54,219 nt of DNA, taken from contig NZ_CADCVZ010000014.1 of NCBI RefSeq assembly GCF_902806265.1, positions 1-54,219 on the forward strand. Reading direction: 5' to 3'. The notes below the pieces were generated by a model. The model ran no database searches. It was not told the origin of the DNA and was given only the letters and a program-made list of their open reading frames with translations. The position numbers and the translations under genes are program-made. The stretch is from an uncultured Sphingomonas sp. (GTDB taxonomy: Bacteria > Pseudomonadota > Alphaproteobacteria > Sphingomonadales > Sphingomonadaceae). The number at the start of each line of letters is the position of its first letter. Position 1 is the first letter of the stretch. Below are positions 39,181 to 51,306 of this stretch, one piece after another.

Positions 39181-40830
39181 ATGGATGAACTCGAATCGCC
39201 TGGGCTTGGACTCGACGTGCCCGCGCAGCCGCTGGAGAAGAGCGCGGCCGCCTCGCCCTATCGGGTGCTCGCCCGCAAGTACCGGCCGCAGAGCTTCGCC
39301 GAGCTGATCGGCCAGGATGCGATGGTGCGCACGCTGGGCAACGCCATCGCTTCCGGCCGGATCGCTCATGCCTTTCTGCTGACGGGCGTGCGCGGGGTCG
39401 GCAAGACCTCCACGGCGCGGCTTGTCGCCAAGGCGCTGAACTGTATCGGTCCGGATGGGCACGGCGGGCCGACCATCGATCCGTGCGGCGCGTGCGAACC
39501 GTGCCGGGCGATCGCCGAAGGACGGCACATCGACGTCATCGAGATGGATGCCGCCAGCCATACCGGCGTCGACGACGTCCGCGAGATCATCGACGCGGTA
39601 CGCTATTCGGCGGTAAGCGCGCGCTTTAAAATCTACATCATCGACGAAGTGCACATGCTGTCCAAGAACGCTTTCAACGCGCTGTTGAAGACGCTCGAGG
39701 AGCCGCCCCCGCACGTCAAATTCCTGTTCGCCACGACCGAGGTGCAGAAGGTACCGGTGACCGTTTTGTCGCGGTGCCAGCGCTTCGACCTCAAACGCAT
39801 CGGGGCCGAGCAGTTGGCCGACCACTTCGCGCGGGTGGTGGAGGCGGAACAGGTCGAGGTCGAGCCCGAGGCTTTGCGGGTGATTGCCCGGGCTGCCGAA
39901 GGGTCCGCCCGCGACGGTCTGTCCATCCTCGACCAGGCGATTGCGCACGGACACGGCAGGGTCGACGCCGCCCAGGTCCGCGACATGCTCGGGCTGGCCG
40001 ATCGCGGGCGCATCCGGGCGCTTCTCGGCAGCATCCTCAACGGCGATGCCGGAGCAACTCTGGCGCAATTGGACGAAGCCCACGCGCTTGGCATTGATCC
40101 CACTGCGTTGATGCGTGGGCTGATGGAGCACCTCCACGCAGTCACCCGGGCCAAGGTCGGCAGCAACGGCGACGTGCTGGCGTCGGCGGAGGAGCGCGAG
40201 GCGGCGGACGAGTTGGCGGGCAAGCTCGGCTGGAGCAGCCTGCACCGACTCTGGCAGATGCTCCTGAAGGGCCTGAGCGACGTGCAGATTGCCCCCGATC
40301 CGCAGGAAGCTGCGGCTATGGCGCTGCTGCGGGTCATCCATGCGGCCGAACTGCCCGACCCCGCAACGGTGCTTGCCCGCCTTCAGAACGGAGAGGCCGT
40401 TCCAAACGCCGCTCCGCTTGCGCGCTCTCCGGTGCCGACTCCTGCGGCGATGGCTCAAGCCAGTTCCGAGCCCGCCACCTTCGTTCAGCTCGTGGAGGCA
40501 CTGGAGAAGTCCGGCAAGCAGTTGCTGGGCTTGCAGTTGCGCGACCAGGTCGGCGTGGTCCGCTTCGCTTCGGGCGAGCTGGTTCTCCGCCCGCTGCAGC
40601 CGCTCGGCGCCGACTTCCCGCGCGCGCTCGCGGACGCGCTTCGGCAGGTTATGCAACGCGCGTGGCGGGTCGAGTTGTCGAACGAAGACGGGCAGCCGTC
40701 GTTACGTCAGCAGGACCAGATGGCCGAGGATCGGGCTCGAGCCGCCGTGCTCGCGGACCCGAACGTCGCCGCCGTGCTTTCCGCCTTTCCCGGCGCTCAA
40801 CTCGAGTCCGCAACCGCCAAGGAAGCCTGA
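39181..40830 (+). CDS. dnaX: DNA polymerase III subunits gamma/tau
   Basis: A 549-residue clamp-loader ATPase. Walker A is GVRGVGKTSTAR (about 63-74), the zinc-binding cysteines are in CIGPDGHGGPTIDPCGACEPC, Walker B is YIIDEVHMLS, the sensor region is CQRFDLKRI, and the domain III hinge follows EGSARDGLSILDQAIAHG. An extended C-terminal tau region is present. No A-rich slippery heptamer comparable to E. coli was seen, so a separate gamma form would have to arise otherwise. It is followed directly by ybaB, the conserved neighbour. Confidence 0.96.
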   Translation: MDELESPGLGLDVPAQPLEKSAAASPYRVLARKYRPQSFAELIGQDAMVRTLGNAIASGRIAHAFLLTGVRGVGKTSTARLVAKALNCIGPDGHGGPTIDPCGACEPCRAIAEGRHIDVIEMDAASHTGVDDVREIIDAVRYSAVSARFKIYIIDEVHMLSKNAFNALLKTLEEPPPHVKFLFATTEVQKVPVTVLSRCQRFDLKRIGAEQLADHFARVVEAEQVEVEPEALRVIARAAEGSARDGLSILDQAIAHGHGRVDAAQVRDMLGLADRGRIRALLGSILNGDAGATLAQLDEAHALGIDPTALMRGLMEHLHAVTRAKVGSNGDVLASAEEREAADELAGKLGWSSLHRLWQMLLKGLSDVQIAPDPQEAAAMALLRVIHAAELPDPATVLARLQNGEAVPNAAPLARSPVPTPAAMAQASSEPATFVQLVEALEKSGKQLLGLQLRDQVGVVRFASGELVLRPLQPLGADFPRALADALRQVMQRAWRVELSNEDGQPSLRQQDQMAEDRARAAVLADPNVAAVLSAFPGAQLESATAKEA

Positions 40831-40831
40831 C

Positions 40832-41164
40832 ATGCCCGAAATGCCCGACCTGAATGCGATCCTCGAGATGGCGCAGAATGCCCAAGCGGAGCTGCAGAAG
40901 GCGCAGGACAACCTCGACAAGATCGAGGTGGAGGGTCAGTCCGGCGGCGGCCTCGTTAAGGTGCGGGCGTCGGCCAAGGGCCGGATCATCGCGGTGACGC
41001 TGGATGACAGCCTGCTGCAGCCGTCCGAGAAGACCATGGCCGAAGACCTGATCGTTGCGGCGTTGAACGACACCCGCGCCAAAGCCGACCAGGCGGCGAA
41101 CGCGGAGATGGAGAAAATGCAGTCGAGCCTGCCGATGCCGCCCGGGTTCCAGATGCCGTTCTAA
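40832..41164 (+). CDS. YbaB/EbfC family nucleoid-associated protein
   Basis: A 110-residue DNA-binding protein starting MPEMPDLNAILEMAQNAQ, with the conserved coiled-coil arm (ELQKAQDNLDKIEVEGQSGG) and core KVRASAKGRIIAVTLDD. It forms tweezer-like dimers on DNA. AAGGA lies 9 bases before the ATG. It is adjacent to dnaX, the standard arrangement (dnaX-ybaB-recR), although recR does not follow here. Confidence 0.94.
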   Translation: MPEMPDLNAILEMAQNAQAELQKAQDNLDKIEVEGQSGGGLVKVRASAKGRIIAVTLDDSLLQPSEKTMAEDLIVAALNDTRAKADQAANAEMEKMQSSLPMPPGFQMPF

Positions 41165-41178
41165 CGGCTTCGTTACAT

Positions 41179-41264
41179 GGTCACCCCCGGCGAAGGCTGG
41201 GGTCCATACTGCCTCAGCCTGCGACACTAGCTGGGCTGGGTGCCAGCTTGCGCTGGCATGACGG
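41179..41264. repeat. REP-like intergenic palindromic elements
   Basis: Two palindromes lie in the gap between ybaB and the ligase gene: ACCCCCGGCGAAGGCTGGGG with GGTC/GGTCCA flanks (41179-41206), and TGCCAGC-TTGC-GCTGGCA (41241-41258) within GCTGGGTGCC...ATGACGG. The GGCGAAGGC and CCAGC..GCTGGCATGACGG shapes resemble dispersed palindromes common between genes in sphingomonads. No other copy was noticed in this window. Confidence 0.55.
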
Positions 41265-41323
41265 CATTGCGCTTGTCGTCCGCCCCCGCCACTCTCCTGC
41301 TTGAAAGAGGGAGGATCGACGCC

Positions 41324-42931
41324 ATGAAGCTCGGCGCGATGCAGGACTGGCCGCTGCGGGTCACCCGCCTGGTTGACCATGCCGAGCGCGAGCATGGCGC
41401 GCGGGAGATCGTCTCCGCGTGGGGTGACGGCTCGCTGACCCGCACAAACTGGCGGGAGGTCGCGGCGCAGGCACGGCGGATGGCGCGGGCGCTGGAGCGG
41501 CTCGGCATCGGGCGCGGCGACCGGGTCGCCACCCTGGCAATGAACCATGCCCATCACCTGACGTCATGGTACGGGGCGGTCGGGATGGGCGGCGTCCTGC
41601 ACACCATTAACCCGCGGCTGTTCGCGGACCAGCTCGCCTTTATCGCCAACCATGCCGAGGACCGCGTGCTGCTCTACGATGCGGCGTTCAAACCGCTGGT
41701 CGACGCGCTAAAGCCGCAGTGGAGCACCATCGAGCAGTACATCTGCTTCGACGACGGCGAGTTCGCGCAGTGGCTGAGCACGGAGGACGACGACTACCGC
41801 TGGATCGACGGCGACGAGCGCGAGCCGATCGGGCTCTGCTACACCAGCGGCACGACCGGCAACCCCAAAGGCGTACTGTACGAGCATCGTTCGACGATGC
41901 TCCACGCGCTAATGGAGGTGACTCCCGACGTGTTCGGCCTGTCCGCGCGCTCCGTGGTGCTGCCGATCGTCCCGATGTTCCACGCCAACGCCTGGGGAGT
42001 GCCGTGGGCGGCGCCGCTGGTCGGGTGCAAGCTGGTACTCTCCGCTGACTATCGGCCCCAGCAAATGTGCGACCTGTTCCGCGACGAAGGGGTGACCCAC
42101 TCCGCCGGGGTGCCGACCATCTGGCTCGGCATGATCGAGCATATCGAGCGCACCGGCGCCGACCTCGGCTCGCTGCAGAGCGTGACGATCGGCGGCTCCG
42201 CTGCGCCGCGAGCGATGATCGAGTGGTTCCGCCGGCGTGGGCTCAACGTCGGCCACGCCTGGGGTATGACCGAGACCTCGCCCATCGGAACGTGTGGAGC
42301 GCCGCCGGCGAACTGGGACGAGATGACCGATGTTGAGCAGCTCGACTACGTCGCGCGGCAAGGGCGGGTGCCGTTCGGGGTCGAATTGAGGATCATCGAC
42401 GACGAGGGTCGCGGGCTGCCGCGCGACGGCGTGGCGTCGGGCCGGCTGCAGGCGCGGGGACCATGGATCGTGCAGCGCTACTTCAAGGAGGATGCGGACA
42501 GCGCCGATGCGGTGGGCTGGTTCGACACCGGCGACGTGGCCGCGCTGCACCCCGACGGCACCATGCAGATCACCGACCGCGCTAAGGATGTGATCAAGTC
42601 GGGTGGCGAGTGGATCAGCTCCATTGAACTGGAGAACTGCGCGGTCGGCTGCCCAGGAGTGGCCGAAGCCGCTGCGATCGGCATCCCGCATCCGAAGTGG
42701 GACGAGCGGCCGCTGCTGCTAGTGGTTCGCGCCGGCGGCAGTGCGGTCGGCGAGCCGGACATCCGCGCCCATCTGTCGCGCCACATCGCCAAGTGGTGGC
42801 AGCCGGACGGGATCGAGTTCGTCGACGAACTGCCGCACACCGCCACGGGCAAGCTCAGCAAGAAGACGCTGCGCGAGCAGTTCCGCGACTACCGCTTCAA
42901 GGATGCCGAGGCGATGGTCGGGCGCGACTAG
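41324..42931 (+). CDS. Long/medium-chain acyl-CoA synthetase (AMP-forming)
   Basis: A 535-residue adenylate-forming enzyme activating fatty acids to acyl-CoA. The P-loop-like motif is [17 protein letters not shown] (about 174-190), followed by the A5 motif [10 protein letters not shown] and the C-terminal hinge [15 protein letters not shown]; the catalytic lysine region is [15 protein letters not shown]. The ATG at 41324 follows GGGAGGA; an upstream frame begins within the palindromic repeat and is spurious. It is a FadD3/AlkK-like type. Chain-length preference cannot be read. Confidence 0.92.
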   Translation: MKLGAMQDWPLRVTRLVDHAEREHGAREIVSAWGDGSLTRTNWREVAAQARRMARALERLGIGRGDRVATLAMNHAHHLTSWYGAVGMGGVLHTINPRLFADQLAFIANHAEDRVLLYDAAFKPLVDALKPQWSTIEQYICFDDGEFAQWLSTEDDDYRWIDGDEREPIGLCYTSGTTGNPKGVLYEHRSTMLHALMEVTPDVFGLSARSVVLPIVPMFHANAWGVPWAAPLVGCKLVLSADYRPQQMCDLFRDEGVTHSAGVPTIWLGMIEHIERTGADLGSLQSVTIGGSAAPRAMIEWFRRRGLNVGHAWGMTETSPIGTCGAPPANWDEMTDVEQLDYVARQGRVPFGVELRIIDDEGRGLPRDGVASGRLQARGPWIVQRYFKEDADSADAVGWFDTGDVAALHPDGTMQITDRAKDVIKSGGEWISSIELENCAVGCPGVAEAAAIGIPHPKWDERPLLLVVRAGGSAVGEPDIRAHLSRHIAKWWQPDGIEFVDELPHTATGKLSKKTLREQFRDYRFKDAEAMVGRD

Positions 42932-43013
42932 CGCGCATCTGGATTCCGGTTGCGCCATCCCCTAAGTGGCGCGGCAACTCTCGACACCGCCAGACACAAG
43001 GACCCGCGACCCG

Positions 43014-44693
<1,680 letters not shown>

Positions 44694-44702
44694 TTGTAAT
44701 GC

Positions 44703-44728
44703 CGCGGAGTGGCCCGCGCTACTCCGCG
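44703..44728. terminator. Bidirectional hairpin between ettA and doxX
   Basis: CGCGGAGT (44703-44710) and ACTCCGCG (44721-44728) form an 8-bp stem with a 10-base loop, 9 bases after the ettA stop and partly inside the last codons of the convergent DoxX gene. No strong U-tract is present. Confidence 0.5.
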
Positions 44729-45210
44729 ACCCTCGCGCCGTGGTGCGTGCCGCCCCGACGCAGGCCCTCGTAGTAGCTGTCTGGTCCTTCCTCTGCTCGC
44801 CGCCGCCGCAGCCACGCGTCCACGCTCCAGGGCCCTGGTCCCGCGAAGACCGTGTAGAGGAAGATGAAGCAGAACAGGATGGCGGTCTCGCCGCGGTTGA
44901 GGGCGGGCCAGAAATTGTCGGGGGCGTGGACCAGCCAGTAGGCGACCGCCATCTCTCCGGCGAGGATAAAGGCGGTCGGGCGGGTGAACAGGCCGATCAG
45001 CAATAGCGTGCCGCCGATCAGCTCCAGCATGCCGGCCACCCAGAACTGAGTCCACGGCGGCGGAAAGCTGGCGGTGCTCAGGGGCACGCCGAGGATCTTG
45101 GACGTGCCGTGCGACAGGAACAGCAGCGCCGTCATTATCCGTAGCACGGACAGGAACGTGGGTGACCAGCGGTCGCACCAGCCGCCTTCTTCGAACATCG
45201 GGTTCTGCAT
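44719..45210 (-). CDS. DoxX family membrane protein
   Basis: A 163-residue protein with four membrane helices (FLSVLRIMTALLFLSHGTSK, FWVAGMLELIGGTLLLIGLF, TAFILAGEMAVAYWLVHAPD, TAILFCFIFLYTVFAGPGPW), the DoxX/DUF417-type layout. Its role may be in redox or membrane stress; no catalytic residue is diagnostic. The ATG at 45210 follows AAAGGAGG, a very strong ribosome binding site, so the longer upstream frame is discarded. Confidence 0.9.
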   Translation of the reverse strand: MQNPMFEEGGWCDRWSPTFLSVLRIMTALLFLSHGTSKILGVPLSTASFPPPWTQFWVAGMLELIGGTLLLIGLFTRPTAFILAGEMAVAYWLVHAPDNFWPALNRGETAILFCFIFLYTVFAGPGPWSVDAWLRRRRAEEGPDSYYEGLRRGGTHHGARVAE

Positions 45211-45331
45211 CGGCTGCCTCCTTTGATGGTGGGCAGGACTCTGGCACTGATCTTCTTGTACCACGTCGCGGATCGGGACCCAAGCGCAGCACTCTTCCGC
45301 GCTGCAGCATCCTCATGATAGAGGCGCGACC

Positions 45332-47977
45332 ATGACGTCGACCAATGACATCCGCCGCAGCTTCCTCGACTTCTTCGAGCATGCCGGCCACTCGCGCCAG
45401 GCCTCGGCGCCGCTGGTGCCGCAAAACGATCCCACGCTGATGTTCGTCAACGCGGGCATGGTGCCGTTCAAGAATGTGTTCACCGGCCTGGAGACCCGGC
45501 CCTACTCGGCCGCGACCAGCAACCAAAAGTGCGTCCGGGCCGGGGGCAAGCATAACGACCTCGACAACGTCGGCTACACCGCGCGGCACCACACCTTCTT
45601 CGAGATGCTCGGCAACTTCTCCTTCGGCGATTATTTCAAGGATCGCGCGATCGAGCTCGCCTGGAGCCTGGTCACGAAGGAGTGGGGGCTTTCGCCCGAC
45701 CGCTTGACCGTCACCGTCTACCACACCGACGACGAGGCGTTCGACTTGTGGAAGCGGATCGCGGGCCTGCCTGACGAGCGCATCATCCGCATCCCGACCA
45801 AGGACAATTTCTGGGCGATGGGCGACGACGGCCCGTGCGGCCCCTGCTCGGAGATCTTCTTCGATCATGGCGAGCATATCCCCGGCGGACCTCCCGGCAG
45901 CCCGGACGAGGATGGCGATCGCTTTGTTGAGATCTGGAACCTCGTGTTCATGCAGTATGAGCAGGCGGGCGGCGAGATCGTGTCCGAGCTGCCGAGTAAG
46001 AGCATCGATACCGGCATGGGTCTCGAGCGCATCGCCGCGGTGCTGCAGGGGACGCACGACAACTACGAGACTGATACGTTCAAAGCGCTGATTGGCGCCA
46101 GCGAGGAGCTGACGAGCAACAACAGCCCGGACATGGCGGCCAGCCACCGGATCATCGCCGATCATCTGCGCACGTCGGGCTTCCTGGTCGCGGATGGCGT
46201 GCTGCCAGCCAACGAGGGCAGGGGCTATGTGCTTCGGCGGATCATGCGGCGGGCAATGCGCCACGCCCATCTGCTGGGCGCAAGCGAGCCGCTGATGCAC
46301 CGGCTGGTGCCCGCGCTGGTCGCGGAGATGGGGGCCGCTTATCCCGAGCTGGTCCGGGCGCACTCGCTGATCGAGGCGACGCTGAACCAGGAGGAGACCC
46401 GCTTTCGGCAGACGCTGAGCAACGGCCTCAAGCTGCTGGACGAGGCCACGGCGGAGCTGCCGGCGGGCGGTACGCTGCCCGGCGCGACGGCCTTCAAGCT
46501 CTACGATACCTATGGCTTCCCATACGACCTAACGGAAGACGCGCTGCGCGCCCGTGGCCTGCAGGTCGACCGCTCGGGCTTTGACGACGCCATGACGGCG
46601 CAGAGGGCGGCGGCGCGGGCGGCGTGGAAGGGCTCGGGCGACAAGGCTTCGGACGAGCTGTGGGTCGATCTCGCTGAGGAATTCGGCGCGACCGAGTTCA
46701 CCGGCTACACCGCTGAGGAAGGTGAGGGGATCGTCCTTGCGATCGTCCGCGATGGTTCGCGGGTGGACGGCGCGGCAGCGGCACAGACGGTGCAGGTGAT
46801 CACCAACCAGACGCCCTTCTATGCCGAGAGCGGAGGCCAGGTCGGTGATCAAGGGACGCTGCGTGGGGAGGGTGGCACGCAGGCCCGAGTGCTCGATACG
46901 CAGAAGCAGGCTGGCAAGCTCCATGTGCATACGGTGGTATTGGAGCTCGGCGAGCTCAGCGTCGGTGCTCCTGTGCGGCTGGAGGTCGACCACGCACGGC
47001 GAGATGCGGTTCGGGCGAACCATTCGGCGACGCACCTGCTGCACGCCGCGCTGCGCGAGCGGCTGGGCAAGCATGTCGCTCAGAAAGGCTCGCTGGTCGC
47101 TCCCGACCGGTTGCGCTTCGACATCTCGCATCCGAGCGCCATCGCCGGGTCCGAGCTGGCGACGGTGGAAGCGGAAGTGAACGGGCAGATCCGCGCGAAC
47201 ACGCCGGTTTCGACGCGCCTGATGACGCCCGACGACGCGATCGCCGAGGGCGCGATGGCCTTGTTCGGCGAGAAGTATGGCGATGAGGTGCGCGTCGTGT
47301 CCATGGGCACCGACGGCGGGCGCTACTCGGTCGAGCTCTGCGGGGGCACGCACGTCGGCGCTTTGGGTCAGATTGGTCTGTTCAAGATCGTGTCGGAAGG
47401 CGCGGTCGGTTCGGGCTTGCGCCGCGTAGAGGCATTGACCGGAGAATCAGCACGGCAGTGGTTGCTCGGCCGCGACCAGCGGCTGCGCGAGATCGCCGCC
47501 AGTTTAAAGGCGACGCCAGACGAGGCGCCCGCCCGCGTCGTCGCTCTGGTCGAGACCACTCGCAAGCTGGAGCGTGAGCTGGCCGAGGCGCGGCGGCAAC
47601 TTGCGCTGGGTGGCGGCAAGGCGGAAGCAGCAGGGCCGGAGGAGGTCGCCGGCATCAACTTCCTCGGCCGAGTGGTCGAGGGGCTCGATCCCAAGTCGCT
47701 CCGTTCGGAGGTGGACGCCCTCAAGAAGCAGCTCGGCTCGGGCGTCGGCGCGCTGATCGCCGTCAACGACGGCCGCGCCAGCGTGGCGGCAGGAGTCACC
47801 GACGATCTCGCGGGACAGGTCAGCGCCGTGAACCTCGTCAAGGCGGCCGTGGCGGCGCTCGGCGGTCAGGGCGGCGGTGGCCGGCCCGACATGGCGCAGG
47901 GCGGTGGTCCGGAAGGGAGCAGGGCGTCAGAGGCGCTGGCCGCGATCAGGCAAGTGCTGGCGAAGGTCGCGGCCTAG
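45332..47977 (+). CDS. alaS: Alanine--tRNA ligase
   Basis: An 881-residue class II synthetase. The catalytic domain begins [20 protein letters not shown] with motif 2 [18 protein letters not shown] and [11 protein letters not shown]. The editing domain has the zinc ligands in [16 protein letters not shown] and [13 protein letters not shown], and the C-terminal DHHA1 domain ends with [18 protein letters not shown]. Full length with all domains. The preceding 121 bases hold no T-box or other leader that I could recognise. The 3' end overlaps the convergent antiporter by 4 bases. Confidence 0.98.
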   Translation: MTSTNDIRRSFLDFFEHAGHSRQASAPLVPQNDPTLMFVNAGMVPFKNVFTGLETRPYSAATSNQKCVRAGGKHNDLDNVGYTARHHTFFEMLGNFSFGDYFKDRAIELAWSLVTKEWGLSPDRLTVTVYHTDDEAFDLWKRIAGLPDERIIRIPTKDNFWAMGDDGPCGPCSEIFFDHGEHIPGGPPGSPDEDGDRFVEIWNLVFMQYEQAGGEIVSELPSKSIDTGMGLERIAAVLQGTHDNYETDTFKALIGASEELTSNNSPDMAASHRIIADHLRTSGFLVADGVLPANEGRGYVLRRIMRRAMRHAHLLGASEPLMHRLVPALVAEMGAAYPELVRAHSLIEATLNQEETRFRQTLSNGLKLLDEATAELPAGGTLPGATAFKLYDTYGFPYDLTEDALRARGLQVDRSGFDDAMTAQRAAARAAWKGSGDKASDELWVDLAEEFGATEFTGYTAEEGEGIVLAIVRDGSRVDGAAAAQTVQVITNQTPFYAESGGQVGDQGTLRGEGGTQARVLDTQKQAGKLHVHTVVLELGELSVGAPVRLEVDHARRDAVRANHSATHLLHAALRERLGKHVAQKGSLVAPDRLRFDISHPSAIAGSELATVEAEVNGQIRANTPVSTRLMTPDDAIAEGAMALFGEKYGDEVRVVSMGTDGGRYSVELCGGTHVGALGQIGLFKIVSEGAVGSGLRRVEALTGESARQWLLGRDQRLREIAASLKATPDEAPARVVALVETTRKLERELAEARRQLALGGGKAEAAGPEEVAGINFLGRVVEGLDPKSLRSEVDALKKQLGSGVGALIAVNDGRASVAAGVTDDLAGQVSAVNLVKAAVAALGGQGGGGRPDMAQGGGPEGSRASEALAAIRQVLAKVAA

Positions 47978-49704
47978 CGCCGCCGGCCCAGCGCCGGCTC
48001 GGCGGCGAGATCGCCTTCCCGCATGATGGCGGCCCGCAGCTCGCTTCGCTTCTCGTGGATCGAGGCGATTACCGGTCCCATCGCCACGCCGATGTCCACT
48101 AGGACCGCTTCCGACATCTGCAGCGAGCCCTCCAGCGTCTCCGGCACGGCGTCGGTGGCACCCGCGCGGTAGAGCTCGGCGGCATGGCTGTTGTCCCGGG
48201 CCCGCGCGACAATGGTCAGCTCCGGGCAGGCACGACGCATGGCGCGGGTCAGGCGGATGGTGAGCACCGGTTCGTTCATGGTCAGCACGGCGGCGGCAGC
48301 CTCGCCGCAGCGGAAGCGCTCCACTACGTCGCCGCGGCTGACGTCACCGAACACGACCCGATAGCCGGCAGCCCGGGCATCGGCGACCGCATCAACGTCG
48401 CCGTCGACACCCAGGTACGGGCGGCCGTGCGCGCTCAGCATGTCGGCGACCAGGCGCCCAACCCGGCCGAACCCGAGGATAACCGTCTGCTCAGGCTCCG
48501 GGGCAGATCCCAATGCAAGCGCGTCGGCGTCCACTTGGCGGGACAGCCTGCGGCCTAGCGCCGCCAGCAGCGGCGTCACGGTCAGGCCCAAGGCGGTGAC
48601 GATGGTCCAGAAACTCGCCTGCGCCCCGCTGATCGCTCCTGCCGCAAGCGCGCTGCCGAGCACGATCAGCGTCAGCTCCGACGGGCTTGCCATGAGGAAA
48701 CCCGTCTCGACGGAGGTTGAGGCGCGCGCGCGCCGCCAGCGCAGCAGCAGGAAGATCAGCAGGCTCTTGGCGGCCAGCAGCGACAGCGTGGCGGCAAGCA
48801 AGGCTGGCCATGCCGCAGCCAGAGCGGCGACGTCCAGCCGCATGCCAACGGTGATGAGGAAGATCCCTAAGGCAAGGCCGCGGAGCGGGGCGGTGATGGC
48901 CTCGACCTCGCCATGGTAGTCGGTTTCGGCGATCAGCAGTCCGGCGATCAGTGCCCCCATGACGGCACCGAGTCCCGCCGCGCCCGTGGCAAGGCTGGCC
49001 AGCAGAACCACGAGCAAGCTGGTTGCCAGGAACAGTTCGGGGCTCTTGGTCCGCGCTGCCTGCGCGAACAGGCCGGGCAGTAGCAGGCGTCCAACGACCA
49101 GCAGCCCGGCGACCGCCGCCGCCCCGCCCAGGACCACCTGTGCTACTTCGCCCGCGGACCCCTTGGCATCGAGCAGGAACAATATCGGCACCAGGGCCAA
49201 GTCCTGGAACAGAAGCATGGCAAGCGCCGCCCTGCCGGTGGCGGTGCCGGTCCCCACCAGCGGCATGACCAGCGCGGTGGAGGACATGGCCAAAGCCAGG
49301 CCGAGCACTGCCGCGCTGATCGGGGATGCCTCGGCAAGCAGCAGCACGCCGCCGACAAGGGTAGCGGTGGCCAGCATCTGGAGGCCGCCCAAGCCGAACA
49401 CCGCCGATCTCATCCCCCACAGTCGGCGGAAGCTCAGCTCGAGCCCAATAGCGAACAGCAGCAGCAGGATGCCGAACTCGGCGAACGGCTCGATCCTGGT
49501 GCGATCGGTAATGGTGACCGCTTCCAGCCAGGGATGACGGGGCACCAGCGCACCAAGGCCCGCCGGTCCGATCGCCGCACCTACCAGGATGAACCCGATC
49601 ACGGGCGAGACCCTCAGGCGCGCAAAGGCGGGAATCACCACCCCGGCGGCGCCGAGGATCACCAACGCGTCGCGGATGCCGCCGCCGCCGAGTTCGCCTG
49701 CCAT
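47974..49704 (-). CDS. Kef-type monovalent cation:proton antiporter
   Basis: A 576-residue CPA2 transporter: about twelve membrane helices in the first 380 residues (ending near [20 protein letters not shown]), then a C-terminal RCK/TrkA-N domain ([35 protein letters not shown]) sensing nucleotide. This is the KefB/KefC/YbaL layout, exporting K+ in exchange for protons. No separate KefF/KefG-type ancillary gene is adjacent. Confidence 0.93.
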   Translation of the reverse strand: MAGELGGGGIRDALVILGAAGVVIPAFARLRVSPVIGFILVGAAIGPAGLGALVPRHPWLEAVTITDRTRIEPFAEFGILLLLFAIGLELSFRRLWGMRSAVFGLGGLQMLATATLVGGVLLLAEASPISAAVLGLALAMSSTALVMPLVGTGTATGRAALAMLLFQDLALVPILFLLDAKGSAGEVAQVVLGGAAAVAGLLVVGRLLLPGLFAQAARTKSPELFLATSLLVVLLASLATGAAGLGAVMGALIAGLLIAETDYHGEVEAITAPLRGLALGIFLITVGMRLDVAALAAAWPALLAATLSLLAAKSLLIFLLLRWRRARASTSVETGFLMASPSELTLIVLGSALAAGAISGAQASFWTIVTALGLTVTPLLAALGRRLSRQVDADALALGSAPEPEQTVILGFGRVGRLVADMLSAHGRPYLGVDGDVDAVADARAAGYRVVFGDVSRGDVVERFRCGEAAAAVLTMNEPVLTIRLTRAMRRACPELTIVARARDNSHAAELYRAGATDAVPETLEGSLQMSEAVLVDIGVAMGPVIASIHEKRSELRAAIMREGDLAAEPALGRRR

Positions 49705-49780
49705 GCCCCATTAAGCAGGGGGGACCGGTGGAGCCAAGCGCAGCGTTACTCGTTTGCGCCTAGGTTGCAGGAGAAAACCG

Positions 49781-49993
49781 ATGACCGAGAAGACGTTCAA
49801 GAAGGGCGACAAGGTTCAGTGGGACTCGAGCGGAGGACACTCCGTGGGCAAGGTCGAGAAGAAGCTGACCAGCCCCATGCAGATCAAGGGCCACAAGGTT
49901 GCCGCGTCGAAGGACAATCCCGAATACCTCGTCAAGAGCGACAAGAGCGGCAAGGAAGCCGCGCACAAGCCGAGCGAGCTGAAGAAGGCTTGA
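49781..49993 (+). CDS. HVA1 (DUF2945) Tudor-like small protein
   Basis: A 70-residue lysine-rich protein: FKKGDKVQWDSSGGHSVGKV, then AASKDNPEYLVKSDKSGKEA and HKPSELKK, matching the hypervirulence-associated protein / DUF2945 family with a Tudor-like fold. The ATG follows AGGAGA by 6 bases. Bacterial function is unknown; it is a common stand-alone gene in sphingomonads and rhizobia. Confidence 0.9.
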   Translation: MTEKTFKKGDKVQWDSSGGHSVGKVEKKLTSPMQIKGHKVAASKDNPEYLVKSDKSGKEAAHKPSELKKA

Positions 49994-50043
49994 TTTCGCA
50001 GCGTCGCGCCCGACTTCCCGCGTGCGGGAGTGACGAGCGAGCA

Positions 50044-51252
50044 ATGAGCACGGATTTGTTGATCGTCGGCGGCGGCCCGGCCGGATTGATGGCTGGGCTG
50101 CTGTTCGCCCGTGCCGGCGCGTCCGTGCGGGTGGTCGAGAAGCACCCCGACTTCCTTCACGATTTCCGCGGCGACACCGTTCATCCCTCGACCATGGAGG
50201 TGCTCGCCGGGCTTGGCCTGCTCGACCGCTTCCTCCAGCGCCCGCACCAGCGGCTTCAACGTGCTGAGCTCCGCATTGGCGGGCGCGACATGGTGGTCGG
50301 CGACCTCAGCCGGGTGCGGAGCCGAACGCCGTTCATCGCCATGATGCCGCAATGGGAGTTCCTTGACTTCCTCCGTGCGGAGGCTTCGCGTTACCCCGAT
50401 TTCCGCCTGGATATGGCCACGCCGGTCGCGGCTTATCTCCAAGAGGACGGCAGGATCGCCGGGGTCAGGCTCGCGAACGGCGAGGAGGTCCGGGCGACGC
50501 TTACGATTGCGGCGGACGGGCGGCACAGCCTGGTGCGACGGCACGAGCTGCTGCCCGTCAAGGATCTCGGTTCACCGATCGACGTCTTCTGGTTCGAGCT
50601 GCCCAAGCGCACGGCCGAGGCGGGGACGCTGCGGATCGCGGTCGACCGCGGCCGCATCCTGGTCCGCGTGGATCGGGGCAGCTATTGGCAATGCGCCCTG
50701 GTGTTTGCCAAAGGTGGCGCTAACGACCTCAAGGCCCGGGGGATCGGGGCGATCCGGTCGGAGATCGAGGCGATCGAGCCCAGGCTGGGCAGCATCGCAG
50801 GCGACCTTGTCGAGCTCGACCAATTGCACCTGCTGGAAGTCAGCCTCGACCGGCTGAAGCGGTGGCACCGCCCGGGCCTGCTAGCGATTGGCGACGCCGC
50901 GCATGCCATGTCTCCCATGGGCGGCATCGGCATCAACCTCGCCATCCAAGACGCGGTCGCGGCGGCGAACCTGCTGGCCGAACCGCTCGCGAAGGGGGAG
51001 AACGTCGACCGCTTGCTCCAGCGGGTGCAGCGCCGACGCGAGGGCTCCACCAAGCTGATCCAACTGGTGCAGAAGATCACCCAGGATTGGGTGCTTGCGC
51101 CTGTCCTCCGTCGGAACCAGCTCCTCAGCAAGCCGCCGCTGCCGTTGCTGGTGCTGGAACGCTTCCCCGCACTCCGCCGCATCCCCGGCCGGGCCATCGC
51201 GCTCGGCATCCGACGGGAACGGGTTGAGCCGTTGGTAGCTAAGGCCGCTTAA
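50044..51252 (+). CDS. FAD-dependent monooxygenase (group A flavoprotein)
   Basis: A 402-residue hydroxylase of the PHBH/UbiH-like family. FAD motif 1 is LLIVGGGPAGLMAGLLFARA, the DG motif is LTIAADGRHSLVRR, and the second FAD motif is GLLAIGDAAHAMSPMGGIGI. It would hydroxylate an aromatic or related compound with NAD(P)H and oxygen; the substrate is unknown. GGGAG is 13 bases upstream of the ATG, so initiation may be weak. It converges on icd across a hairpin. Confidence 0.9.
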   Translation: MSTDLLIVGGGPAGLMAGLLFARAGASVRVVEKHPDFLHDFRGDTVHPSTMEVLAGLGLLDRFLQRPHQRLQRAELRIGGRDMVVGDLSRVRSRTPFIAMMPQWEFLDFLRAEASRYPDFRLDMATPVAAYLQEDGRIAGVRLANGEEVRATLTIAADGRHSLVRRHELLPVKDLGSPIDVFWFELPKRTAEAGTLRIAVDRGRILVRVDRGSYWQCALVFAKGGANDLKARGIGAIRSEIEAIEPRLGSIAGDLVELDQLHLLEVSLDRLKRWHRPGLLAIGDAAHAMSPMGGIGINLAIQDAVAAANLLAEPLAKGENVDRLLQRVQRRREGSTKLIQLVQKITQDWVLAPVLRRNQLLSKPPLPLLVLERFPALRRIPGRAIALGIRRERVEPLVAKAA

Positions 51253-51263
51253 GCGAAAGCGGA

Positions 51264-51291
51264 GAGCGCCGCTTGGAGGGAGCGGGCGCTC
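51264..51291. terminator. Bidirectional hairpin between the monooxygenase and icd
   Basis: GAGCGCC (51264-51270) pairs with GGCGCTC (51285-51291), extended inward by GCT/AGC with one bulged G. It sits between two convergent stop codons (51252 and 51307), the expected place for a shared terminator. No U-tract. Confidence 0.5.
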
Positions 51292-51306
51292 GCCGGACTC
51301 AAGGGC

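Noticed and set aside
39181-40830. Programmed frameshift in dnaX producing a gamma form.
   Set aside because: No A-rich slippery heptamer with a downstream hairpin was seen; the single long frame is sufficient.
45211-45331. T-box or other amino-acid-responsive leader before alaS.
   Set aside because: Only about 120 bases, with no specifier stem or conserved T-box sequence visible.
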